The position numbers and the translations under genes were made by a program. Positions 22,988 to 33,204 of a stretch of DNA of 64,000 nt are shown here, one piece after another. How positions within the stretch are numbered: the stretch's first letter is position 1; each line of letters starts with the position of its first letter. The notes under the pieces were generated by a model. The model did no database searches. It saw only the letters and a list, made by a program, of their open reading frames with translations, and had not been told where the DNA came from. The DNA comes from Imbricaverruca yamaguchii (lineage: Eukaryota; Arthropoda; Thecostraca; Neoverrucidae), in contig JAOTOL010001662.1 in NCBI GenBank assembly GCA_034440575.1, forward strand, positions 3,086,501-3,150,500. The letters run 5' to 3'.

Positions 22988-23200
22988 CGACGGCCGTCAT
23001 CACCTGGCAACACGGCTCACGAACGCTCTTCACGGGCAACATCCGGAGCCAGCTGGACAAACGGTTCAAGCTGACGGGCAGCAGCTCCAAAGGCGTCAGC
23101 CTGCAGATCGCCGACCTGAAGCGACCCGACAGCGGCGTCTACAAGTGCACCGTCTCATCGTCCCCCACCATCACCATAGCGCACACCGTCAACGTCAAAT
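22988..23200 (+). CDS. klg: Klingon-like protein, exon B (Ig1 second half)
   Basis: Enters at gtgtgacag| (phase 1, completing the codon begun in exon A) and leaves at aaat|gtgagt (phase 1). It encodes AVITWQHGSRTLFTGN with the invariant Ig tryptophan, then SLQIADLKRPDSGVYKC, the DxGxYxC motif with the second cysteine, and the G strand TVNVK. Together with exon A it completes Ig domain 1. The exon is squeezed between a minisatellite that ends in its acceptor and a SINE whose target duplication contains its donor. Confidence 0.92.
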
Positions 23201-23409
23201 GTGAGTAGGGAGCGGTGATGGCCGAATGGTTGATGTGCTGACACTGGGCACCAAATGTCCCGGGCTCAACACTCGCACCATTCGGAACATGAACATTTCC
23301 CAATCCGGCGGCCCACCAGCGAAACAGTGTGGGCGGCGGCATTAACCTTGATCGTGAAAAAAGTGCGTCGAGAACCACCCAATAAACAAACAACAATAAA
23401 ATGTGAGTA
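23197..23409 (+). mobile_element. tRNA-derived SINE (family A) with 11-bp target duplication over a splice donor
   Basis: The body, about 23,208-23,398, shows an A-box-like tggccgaatggttga and a B-box-like gggctcaacac, then ends ccaataaacaaacaac. Related copies are at 54.5 kb and 61.0 kb (both minus). The target duplication aaatgtgagta is at 23,197-23,207 and 23,399-23,409. It includes the exon B splice donor, so an identical donor now exists 202 bp downstream. Confidence 0.85.
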
Positions 23410-25474
23410 CATATATCCACATTCACCAGCGTACCCGACGCGGTCGTCAAACTAAAGTGTTTTTAGCCTGAAAAGAGACCGACCCACCCGGGTTCACCGA
23501 AAGCAAAACAACCCCGGGGACTTTGCCAATCTCGCTCAACCCTTAAGAAAACCGTAAGAACACTTCTGTACGGTCATTGCAAAGCGTGATTCCACCTCGC
23601 ATCGTCAAAGCCAGGCATGAGCACACCTCATCACGAGAGTCATCGGAAAGTGAGAATGTATCTGCTCACCGTCGGTGGCCAGCGTGAGTGTGACGTTTCG
23701 CCATGTGTGCGCCTACTGCGAGTGCCCCAGCATGGTCGTCCCCGCGCCACTGGTGACCACACGTGGCATACGCTCGGCCAGGGCACAACTGAGGCCGCTT
23801 AGGAAGTGCTCAACCCAATTCCTTCCATGAAGCGCCAATGCGCATAATCCTGCATGTCAGGGACACTGGGTAGCATCCTCGCCATTAACAATGCTATCGA
23901 AGAGCGCCATTGTGATACTAAGTGCGCGAATGCATTCCCACAAAATCAGTATGTTCTCGCTGTATATGCTCAGTATATGCTGTTGTATATTCTCGCTGTT
24001 TTACTAATCCAGAAAATTGCGTTTCACTTCCATGTCTAAAATATCACAAAATATCCCAAGATTTTGTTTTAAATTGGCAAGGGACCCAACTCATTCCTAT
24101 GACATCCGCCCAGTCTTGTCCCATCCGTAGCCGATGGACATCCGTAACCGAGATCAAACCAGGATCCATCGACCCACTGTGCCTCGCTGGATCATCTGTG
24201 TCGACTAAACGAACCGGCTCACTCGTATACAGGGACAATCCTGTTCGCTTCCCTCGCACATTATGATTCCGTCCGCCGAAGCACAATGTAACGAATTCGC
24301 GCGAACCAAAAATGCGCCACGCTCTGGTGCATACTTCCTGTGTCCCGGTCGGCCCGCGAAAGGACAAGAAGCTGACTGGCAGTTGGCATCACCGTTGACG
24401 GGGCCGTTCTTCTGGTGCTGTTCGGAGGCGCTCGGTCGGTTACCCCGCACCTGCGGACGGGTCACACCTGTGCCGTCCGTGGTCGCGGTCCGTGGCGATG
24501 GCAAGACGGAAACTCTGCGGTCTGCCGACACGGTTCAAGCCGATGAAAACGCCGTGGCTGATGTCGAATAGTCCGACGTGTTCTGGCGATCGGCAAGTGT
24601 CGAACGGCGGGTTGCGCTGCGGCAATATCGTGAATCAGCTGTGCCGTACTGTCAAATTGGCTGAGGGTCTTCAACACACTGGCGAAAGTGTGGGGTGGAA
24701 AGTCCAGTCGCACTGGCTTGCATTGTGTGGCACGGCCGTGAGTCGCAAGGACAGATCACGCTGAGTTTGCGGCCATCTCTGGAGTGCGGCAAATGCCACA
24801 GGGATGCACGCGACGTGCTGGCATGCGCATTGCCGCCGTTTGTTTATCTCTGCAAATACCACAGCCAGAACCCAAAATCAAACTCTATCTTGATTTACCC
24901 GAAGATCTCTTGCCATCTTCGCGTAAGTCTCTGCCATCTTCGGGTACCTCGGCAGGTCGACTTTCAGTACTTCAATTGTCGGCTTGTTCGAAAGTTGTGT
25001 TCATCCACTGCTTGCCACTTCTACGTGATATTTATTGACATTTCCAATTAACAATGCCTCGTCGTTAGAGTTACACTTCATTTGCATTCAGTATTAATTT
25101 GGATAAGCACAGCTATATTGATAATTAGATCAGGAGTCCGACCCACATACAATAAATAGCTTCGTCAACCAGACGAGATTTTCGGGTATATTTCACCTTG
25201 TTTGGCTTTCCTGCACTTGTATACTTTTGTTGTGGTATTCGCAGCGCTTCACCGATTTATATAACCACATCAAGGTTCGTTGCATCGCAAAATGTTACCA
25301 AACGGTGAAAGATTTTAGCGACGAGAAAGAACTCAATATGAATTTATATCTACTTGGAAGCCTGAAAATGTTCTTGGTAGGTTACCTACGCCGACAAGTT
25401 CGACAGACTACCCGCGTATCGCCACTTCCTGCTGATTCCATTACTTCAATAACTAAGCCCCCTGTGGTTTCCAG
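23410..25474. other. Intron B-C, no other gene recognised
   Basis: Short frames on both strands without domains. The intron ends in ccctgtggtttccag at 25,474. Confidence 0.55.
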
Positions 25475-25596
25475 ACGCCCCGACGGTAACCACAAGTCCC
25501 GACAACGGCGTGGTGGTCATCAAACAGGGCAGCCCGGTCACCATGCGCTGCGCTGTCGACGGCTACCCCCACCCCACCATCACGTGGACCAAGAAG
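25475..25596 (+). CDS. klg: Klingon-like protein, exon C (Ig2 first half)
   Basis: Acceptor gtggtttccag|, phase 1 in; donor aagaag|gtaagt, phase 0 out. Joined to exon B it gives VNVKYAPTVTTSPDNG, the usual Ig1-Ig2 linker pattern. It continues VVVIKQGSPVTMRCAVDGYP with the first Ig2 cysteine and HPTITWTKK with the Ig tryptophan. Immediately after the donor the exon end and donor are repeated three more times (see the repeat entry). Confidence 0.92.
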
Positions 25597-25745
25597 GTAA
25601 GTCGACGGCTTCCCCAGCCCGTCATCACATGGACCAAAAAGGTAAGTCCATGTGATGACGGCTTCCCCAGCCCGTCATCACATGGACCAAAAAGGTAAGT
25701 TGACGGCTTCCCCAGACCGTCATCACGTGGACCAAGAAGTTAAGT
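25571..25745 (+). repeat. Tandem repeats of the exon C 3' end and splice donor
   Basis: After exon C the block cgtcatcacatggaccaaaa plus aggtaagt recurs with GT donors at 25,642 and 25,695, and a third copy is mutated to aagaagttaag at about 25,740. Each copy is preceded by cttccccag, which resembles a 3' splice site. Each copy's coding-like part is 24 nt (PVITWTKK). Splicing at 25,642 instead of 25,597 would add 45 nt in frame (15 residues, no stop); the next donor would shift the frame. Confidence 0.85.
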
Positions 25746-26019
25746 TGTCGGCTGCCCCTAGCGTCTCAATTACAAGGCTTCAAAGCACGTGGATGGGGTG
25801 GGGGTAGTTTCACAAGTTCCCATGTGCAATCTGGAAGACATGCGCGGATCAACATTGGAGTGGCAATAACCACATACGAAGCATATAACACATCAACACC
25901 ACAGCATTACTGGGAAAACTGAACACATCGCCAGCTAACACGACGACGTGGAAAGGCTCGTTGCGCTCGGATCTGGTGATACTTCCCTAACTTGAGTCAG
26001 AAGCACAGCGCTCTCGCTC

Positions 26020-26320
26020 TGGCGACAGGAGCTCTTACGCGGCCCCTGGATCGGTACGCAGTCGCTCCTGGATCAGGAGATCTTGCACGGTCACTAAAAC
26101 GGCACACAGTCGCTTCTGGGTCAGGAACCGTACACGGTCCTGGATCAGGAGCGGTACACGGCCCTGGATTAGGAGCGGTACACGGTTCTGGATCAGGTGC
26201 ACGGTTCTGGATCAGTAGCGGTACACGGTCCTGGATTAGGAGCGGTACACGGTTCTGGATCAGGAGCGGTACACGGTTCTGGATCAGGAGCGGTACACGG
26301 TACACGGTCATAGATCAGGG
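26020..26320. repeat. Minisatellite, 24-bp unit
   Basis: Units of the type ggtacacggttctggatcag plus gagc, about 10 copies, degenerate at the left edge. The unit is a multiple of 3, so spurious frames (PDPEPCTA on the minus strand) stay open. Confidence 0.9.
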
Positions 26321-26469
26321 GCTCTTGCACGGTCGCCACTATCCGTGGGACAATGACCGGCCCGAACATACCTTGTGATGGCACGCGATGAATGGTCGCA
26401 CGCTGACGGGCCCCGTCAGATGCGATCGTTTCTCAGATGTCCGCCAGCAAAGTGAGTGGCATTGGATCG

Positions 26470-26650
26470 GGAGGAACGCATGCATACGACCACACAGCCT
26501 AAGCGGCCGTGGAGGGTGGAGCCGTCGGCTTCTTCAAGAGTCACCCAGCATAGGTGAAGCCGTGGGAAGCACACACACACGCGACCATACAGCCAGAGCG
26601 GGCCGTGGAGGGTGAAGCCGTCGGCATCTCCAAGAGTGGAACCGCGACCC
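26470..26650. repeat. Two-copy direct repeat of about 100 bp
   Basis: The blocks ccgtggagggtgragccgtc and the preceding cgaccayacagcc occur twice, near 26,490-26,530 and 26,580-26,625. Confidence 0.6.
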
Positions 26651-27124
26651 TCTCACATGCATCGACACATTTACAGCGAGGAAACGATTTGGTTTTAGAT
26701 GGAGTGGGTCGACAGAGATGCCTTAGTGGTGGCTTATGTCTAATGGCGCAAAGACTCGGCCCCATCTCGAATAGATAAACTTGTCGCCAATGTGTGTTAC
26801 GAAACTCTCTCAGACGGCGCTCCACCAGTCGTGGCAGCGATTTGTCAGTCAGACACGGCTCCACCGTGGCACACACGGCGTGGCCCAGCTCTCGGCGGTC
26901 GACAAAGCGCCGCGGACGGCGGCGTCGGTGGCTCACCAGAGGCTGCAGCCCGCTCCGCCGCTTGCTGCCGAGACATACACGCTCAGACACCGGCACGGTT
27001 TGCTTACGGTTCGAGATAGCGGCGCGCGCCGACAGCGCACAGTGGCCGCTGTAAGGTCCCAGCAGCCGATGGAAGCCGGGACACCGGGTCACGCCATGTC
27101 CCGGCAGTCTCTCGAATCATTCCA
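26651..27124. other. Intron C-D, no gene recognised
   Basis: GC-rich sequence with open frames on both strands (up to 183 codons on the minus strand). None shows a domain or splice context I can support. Confidence 0.4.
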
Positions 27125-27644
27125 CTAAGCGCTACAGTTGACATGTCTTGAAAAGTGGACTTGGTCCTACTGCAGAACGAGGCGAGACGAGGTCGTGCTC
27201 TGCCGCCTTCTGCTTGAGCGCTTACCCAACACACCGCCATCTGCTCTGTGGGGAGGACAGACCAAACTGCCCCCGATGTCGTGCACCGCTGTCAGTGCGT
27301 CACGTTTTGATTTCATGCCGCCTGCTCGCCGATGCTCGCAGACGCCTTTTTGGAGTCGGGCGGTCGCTGTCACTCCGCGATCTCCTGGGATGATCATTCG
27401 CGAACGGTAACTTCAGGACAGCTTTTTCGCTTTCTTTCAGATGTCGACTTTAGAGCAATCTATATATCTCACTGACATGTAACACTAGAAGATCGAAATG
27501 ACTTGCCGGTATTCTGCAGTTTCGTGTAGTACTGTTGGACCGTTTAAGACCATCGATACCATGTAGCATTGTTATGGGCGCTGTATGACCATCGCAATCG
27601 ATACGCCCCTAAGCCCAAATAACCAACCTAAGCGTTACAGTTGA
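27125..27644 (+). mobile_element. 5'-truncated RNase H-class LINE with 17-bp target duplication
   Basis: The inserted sequence, about 27,142-27,627, encodes the C-terminal tail of the same class of LINE as the one at 1-3,640: TRRDEVVLCRL, then after a frameshift near 27,225 CGEDRPNCPRCRAPLSVRHV with the CX2CX7HX4C knuckle. The 3' UTR carries the gggcgc...acgcccc hairpin (27,576-27,609) and ends cccaaataaccaac. It is flanked by ctaagcgctacagttga (27,125-27,141) and ctaagcgttacagttga (27,628-27,644), one mismatch in 17. This fixes the element's 3' end. Confidence 0.9.
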
Positions 27645-28336
27645 TGTGCCAGGAGCTCCTAGGAGCTGAATTAGAAGTCCACTTGAACGTGTGGCTAGGC
27701 TACGAGTCCCTTCCTTTATGTCGATAGTATACTGTAAAGTCTGCTGTGCATGGTGCAATTTGTGAGGGGTGACTCGGACTTGCTTGAAACAATCTCTACA
27801 TCCATTTGCATACTAAATGAATGCCGACCGTTTTTATTTATTTAAAAATCGTGCTTGATACCACACATTGAATTTCAAATAATGAATCCGCCCCTGGAAA
27901 TACACGCTGTTACATGATGAAACGTAACCTCGTGTTCACCTCAGGCATACAGTAGGTGTGTGGCCTCCCAATCAAAATGTTTCACTCCTCTTAGCGGAAT
28001 GTCACATGGTGTCATGCATCCAATACTCTTAGTTGCCACCAGCCTTGGCTCTCGGAAGATTGTTATCGTACGTCATGTGTCAATTGTATTGCGACATCTG
28101 CCTGAGGTGTATTGATGAGCTCGACAGTAGCTTCATCAGGGATTCACTGACTGACACAGGTAGGTATTTGATAAATGTTCAAGCTTTCTCTTGCGCTGAC
28201 CCGTGACCTTCGCATGGAATATTTTGGTAAAGTGCTGATGAGCTCTATGATCTCCGTCTGGTGTCATGACCAGGAGCATAAAGCCTCTGTCACTCGCATC
28301 ACTGACTGTGCCTTGTGACCCTGACCTGTGCGACAG
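27645..28336. other. Intron C-D, 3' part
   Basis: No gene recognised. The intron ends at gacctgtgcgacag (28,336), an acceptor with a weak pyrimidine tract. Confidence 0.5.
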
Positions 28337-28487
28337 GGCGGTCTGTTGCCGAGCGGAGAAAAGAAGTTTGAGGGAGACACGCTCCAGGTCGACAAAGTGG
28401 ACCGTGAAGACATGGGGAACTACATCTGCACCGTTGCCAACGGCGTCGGCGAGGCCGTTGTCAAGGAATTCCGGCTCGAGGTCAACT
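28337..28487 (+). CDS. klg: Klingon-like protein, exon D (Ig2 second half)
   Basis: Phase 0 in, phase 1 out; donor aact|gtaagt. It encodes GGLLPSGEKKFEGDTLQVDK and VDREDMGNYICTVANGVGEA, with the DxGxYxC motif and second cysteine of Ig2, then VVKEFRLEVN. It joins exon C as TWTKK|GGLLPSG, the expected C-C' strand turn. The other plus frames over this exon are shadows. Confidence 0.9.
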
Positions 28488-29149
28488 GTAAGTCGGCCCC
28501 CTGAATGCCCTGCGGTGCACGACCCACGCTAATGCTGAGGCTGAGCTTGCAGTGCATTGCATTTGTTTTCTCTTTTGGTGTCGACCAGTGGGAACAATGT
28601 TTGGTAGTTGGCTGGGTTGTGTTCTCGAAGTTCGTGATCTCCATTGTGTATCGGTGTCATGGATACTGTGTAGATAAGCGAACGTCAAAACTGTCAAAGC
28701 ACTGTTTGTAAATGCAAAGTTGCCTTTAATGATTCAATCAACTTTTGTCGACCCGCGCCGTCTTTCCATCCAGATCCTCACACCACGTCTCCGGAGGGGG
28801 TCTTTTATACTCCAATTTAATCACCAAACTAGACGTTGCACAAAAACTAAAGTGAAGGAAAGCGCCTGACAAGTACAACACCAAACCACCCCGAAATTTT
28901 GCACCCAAAAGCGACGTACATTGCACCTATGGGATCACGACTGACTTCATATCCTTGGCAATATGGAGTTTTTTTTGGGACACATTAACAACAAAGTTAT
29001 TTGGAATAAAAAATTTAGACGATATCAATGATGGCCCCAAAATATTTGCACAACCAAAAATAAACATGTGCAATATTATAAATGTTGAGTTTTTAATTTT
29101 CTTGAATTTGTTTTTTTTTATAATGGGTATAGCGGACGGAGAACCGTTA
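28488..29149. other. Intron D-E, 5' part
   Basis: AT-rich intron sequence without a recognisable gene. Confidence 0.5.
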
Positions 29150-29590
29150 TATTAAGTCAACTTCACCTTATACAAAGTTCAGACTTTAGCCAGAATCGTC
29201 GATTTTAACCCTAATGGGCACAGATGCAAAACTAATTAGACATTAAATACAGAAAAATATAGCATGGTATGCTTTGTTGCAACTCTAAGGATGAGCAAAC
29301 GCTGAAAGTTTCATTGAATTGTAATTATCCATTAAAACGTGACGACTGGTTGAACGTTTTTTGGAGGTGACCTCACTTAACCTTTGACCGTACCACTTTG
29401 ACTACCACTACCACTTTGACCGTGGATGACCTAACCTGAAAATTCGCACACAACATGCCAAATTGATGCGGGAAAATGTATTCGACATTTCACCTTGCTG
29501 CAGCGCGCCGTGTTTTTAATATCCCCGGAAGACCATAAGGAAAGTGTTAAATGCCCCCCTCTCCCCGAGGCGGTGCGGGTTAATAACCAT
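29150..29590 (-). repeat. Dispersed repeat family, copy 2
   Basis: Minus-oriented copy of the 18.45-kb repeat. On the plus strand it shows cgtgacgactggttgaacg, ggaggtgacctcacttaacc, aacatgccaaattgatgcgg and ccccgaggcggtgcgggtta. It is more diverged at its outer end than the other copies. Confidence 0.7.
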
Positions 29591-32292
29591 GGGCTGTATT
29601 TGTTATGCCATGCTTGCTTAGAGTGTTATCACAAGCTGCTTTGTCTCGCTGGCACCATATTTGCAGGGACTTTCGGAACAAAATCACGGTTTACCACAGG
29701 TAAATGAAACGTGGCTTATGCAGGCCAGCTTCAGTGTTCAATTTCGCAGTTCCATCGAGACTGGCCCCGTAACAATACCAAACATTTCATCGTTGTCATC
29801 GTGTAATCGTTGTCTTCGGCTTCATCACTAGGATAGCGACTGCGCTGATACCACGTGTACGTTTGTATGCACATACCACGCCATGTACGACGGCCTAAGG
29901 TTCGGCCACCATACCATTGGAATGAACCCTCGTCCGACAGCGTCACATAACATTCCCACAACAAACCGTTCGCCCCGTCTTATGACATAGCCTTGGCCCG
30001 TCTTGCCGTTGGAGCGCGAGCTCCCAGGTGCGGACCATGTGCCGGCGACGGGCGCACACCGTCCGGGTCAGGGATGTGGGGGGGGGGGGGCGGAGCAGGC
30101 GCCGCCGAAAATAATCGATCCTTGCGCTGTGCGGCGGCCCGCAGCGGCGCCCATTGTGATGCAGGCAGGTGGGCCGCCGGCGACGGCCGACCCGTGATCC
30201 CCAGCCCTGTTGTGACCGTGTCGTCGGCCGGCCGCAACACGCACACACCATGCTTTGGCAACGGTCACAACAAAACCGCCGCTTCGCCGGCGGCTGGCGG
30301 ACGCCGAAGCAGAAAACCAACAGTGCGATAAACGGATGACGGGCAAATGTTGGGATAATGTTGCGGTTCTTTGTTCACGCTCCGTTTTGTTTCGGGATTG
30401 TTCCGGTCCTTTGTAAGTGGGTGGCCTAACTTTGTCCGGCGAACTCTACCCCTTCCCCCTGCCCCACCTAAAGATTCATATTTCGGCTACTTTTTATGGT
30501 CTTAAAAATGCAGCCAAAGCATTAACCACCTCTAGCAAATAAGATTAAGCGGGGCCGGTGGTCGTAACACCGGCGCCTTCGGCACGCCTCTGCATTCCAG
30601 TCACTTCTGTATCTCTAACCATAGGTGGTGCCTACAAAAGAGGGGTCCCTGTATTTGTAAACTCTAAATGTAATATAAAACTTCTGCCCTCAATCATCAA
30701 ATATGGCCTGAAACTTTTGTAATATCAGATATATTCGATCTAGATTATCCGCCGTCAACATGTAGATTCAAGCTACAATCTTAATTGTCGGCCGATTAAT
30801 ACAATATTAATGGAAATCAGTGCGCTAATATAGCTGTAGGTACCATGAGTGAAATGTTCTTACCATCTGATAATTGTTCACCGAAAAGACACGAAGGGTT
30901 CAGTTGTTTCATAAGTCGCGCTAGTAATTCAATTCGTCGCAATATGAAACATCAAACATTATAGAAAACAAAAGTAGCGATCAAGCAGCATCAAATAATT
31001 CGAGACTTACTTGATAATCGCAATAATCAAGTACACATACATGGAATATCTACTTAGTTCACACTGCCAAATATTACTTCAATGGTTCTTTCAAAATCTT
31101 GTCTTACCACGCCGAGGCCATCCATAGTGAAGAAATCCATGCAATTTCTTCCTCTTAAATTAGCTGCTGGTGTTTTTGATCCGCATGCCAATTCGTTCCT
31201 TACGCCCACCTTTTCTACCCACTGCAGCTTTGGTTTTGGCGGTCAATTTCTTATAACGCACCACTTTTGCTCGAATGTAAAGATAATATTTTTCCCGGAG
31301 GTTATCTCCTGGATTACTCAACTACCAACAGGGCTGGAGGAGCAGGTGAGATGTTTATACCACATGCGTATGAATATGTTGATAGAAAAACCAGTGAAGG
31401 AGTAGCAATTAAAACCAATAAGTTGAGGGAGATGGACCGCTATCATGCAAGCCAAGCCGATAATAAATATAACCAAGATGCACATGGATTTAAGGGATGG
31501 CACCCCTTGCTACTATGAGAACTCGCAAACGACAACTTGTCCCAAAATATGTGGGCTTGCAACCTGCAAGCATTTAATTGATCTTCACATGAATATAATT
31601 GAAGTTCATTTACACAATACCACGTTTGAAAACCAGAGTGGGAACCTACATTGTAAAACCTAGTAAGCTAGCGATATTTATTGGGACTGGACTGGACTGC
31701 ATATACGATTGGACCGACTGGATAGGAGTGGTCGTTCAACCCTATATCAAGGAAAAGGTCAAACCCTTCTCGTACCTACCTGACATCACTGATAAATTAT
31801 GTGACTAACTGAACACATACTCTAAACTAACTGGTCGACGTTATAATTGGCAGGCGTTTAACTGGTCAACGTTAAAATTTGTGGGCGTGAGCGAGTTTTG
31901 TTCATAGTGTTTTGTCATTGCCAGCGAATTGATCCTGCCCGGCAAACGGAAGGATTAAGTGCCTCAACTCAGCTGCCTGAGGACTATTTCTTACCGTCAT
32001 GGATCAATGTAATAGACGGCGACATAACATGACCTAAGTAGTTAATTGCGCCGTGGAAACAACTGCCCTCACCCTCGCGTCTAAACAGGCAAAACGATCG
32101 TCTATGACGAACAATGATTCCTCAAATGTACGCTTGGTCTCCGACCACCCCACCGGTCGCACAACCTATATAAGTCGGTTTCTTTCAACTATTTTCCATC
32201 ATAGCCTCCCTTACTTCATAGTCTCGAAATGCCCAGAGCTAGCTGAAGAGCCATTTGCACAATCACCAGCCGACGGCTTCCATCCGGCGGCG
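29591..32292. other. Intron D-E, anonymous DNA
   Basis: No supported gene. A GC-rich island with a long G run lies around 30.0-30.3 kb and has overlapping frames on both strands. The AT-rich stretch 30.5-31.8 kb has short frames without domains. Confidence 0.45.
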
Positions 32293-32593
32293 ATGTTCGA
32301 CAGTCCACGTCCGGGAACGTCCGACAGTCCACGTCCGGGAACGTTCGACAGTCCACGTCGGGGAACGATCGACAGTCCACGTCCGGGAACGTCCGACAGT
32401 CCACGTCCGGGAACGTTCGACAGTCCACGTCCGGGAACGATCGACAGTCCACGTCCGGGAACGTTCGACAGTCCACGTCCGGGAACGTTCGACAGTCCAC
32501 GTCCGGGAACGTCCGACAGTCCACGTCCGGGAACGTTCGACAGTCCACGTCCGGGAACGTTCGACAGTCCACGTCGGGGAACGATCGACAGTG
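32293..32593. repeat. Minisatellite, 24-bp unit, about 12 copies
   Basis: The unit cgacagtccacgtccgggaa plus cgtt varies only slightly (cgtcc/cgtcg, gttc/gatc/gtcc). The array keeps frames open on both strands; these are not genes. Confidence 0.95.
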
Positions 32594-32873
32594 CACGGCA
32601 GAGAAGACCGGTCGGTTGGCGGACCTATGTATGCCGGACTTGTCTGCGACAGACGGTGTCGTCTCCGCGCCCCACCGTCCGACAACAGCCGTCCACCGTA
32701 CTCGCCTGTCCCAACATGGCGCGCGCGACACGCCACCTCTGCCGCGGACGTGCGGCTGCATTGTGTTGACGCGCTTTTGTTGTTGCACGCGCTCTGTTGC
32801 GGACTGGCCGGTGGCGTTGTGGCCGCGTGCATGGGGCCATTGTCGTGGCCGACAGCGCCGGCAGAAAGAACGT

Positions 32874-32876
32874 CGG

Positions 32877-32941
<65 letters not shown>

Positions 32942-33204
32942 TAGAGATAGATAGAGATAGATAGAGATAGATAGAGATAGATAGAGATATATAGAGATAG
33001 AGAGATATAGAGAGAGATAGAGAGATAGAAAGAGAGAGACGAGGAGGAGAGAGATTGAGAGTCTGTATGGAAGCGAGAGTGGGAGACAGAGAGGGTGGGA
33101 GAGGGAGAAAGGGAGAGACATATGTATATATAAAAATAGAGAAGAAGAAGTAAAGATAAAAGTAGAGGAGGAGATATACACGGATATCGAAATAGAGACA
33201 AAGA
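32874..33204. repeat. Purine-rich microsatellite (GA)n/(GATA)n, left part
   Basis: Runs of gagaga and gatagatagagatag, then decaying purine-rich sequence up to the mariner element's left TA. The matching right part is 34,513-34,719. Confidence 0.92.

Noticed and set aside
26541..27092. A 183-codon minus-strand frame
   Set aside because: No recognisable domain, overlapping frames on the other strand, GC-rich intronic context.
18452..29590. One 11-kb transposon bounded by the facing repeats at 18.45 and 29.15 kb
   Set aside because: The interval holds host exons A-D, and two more copies of the repeat stand alone elsewhere, so separate insertions are simpler.
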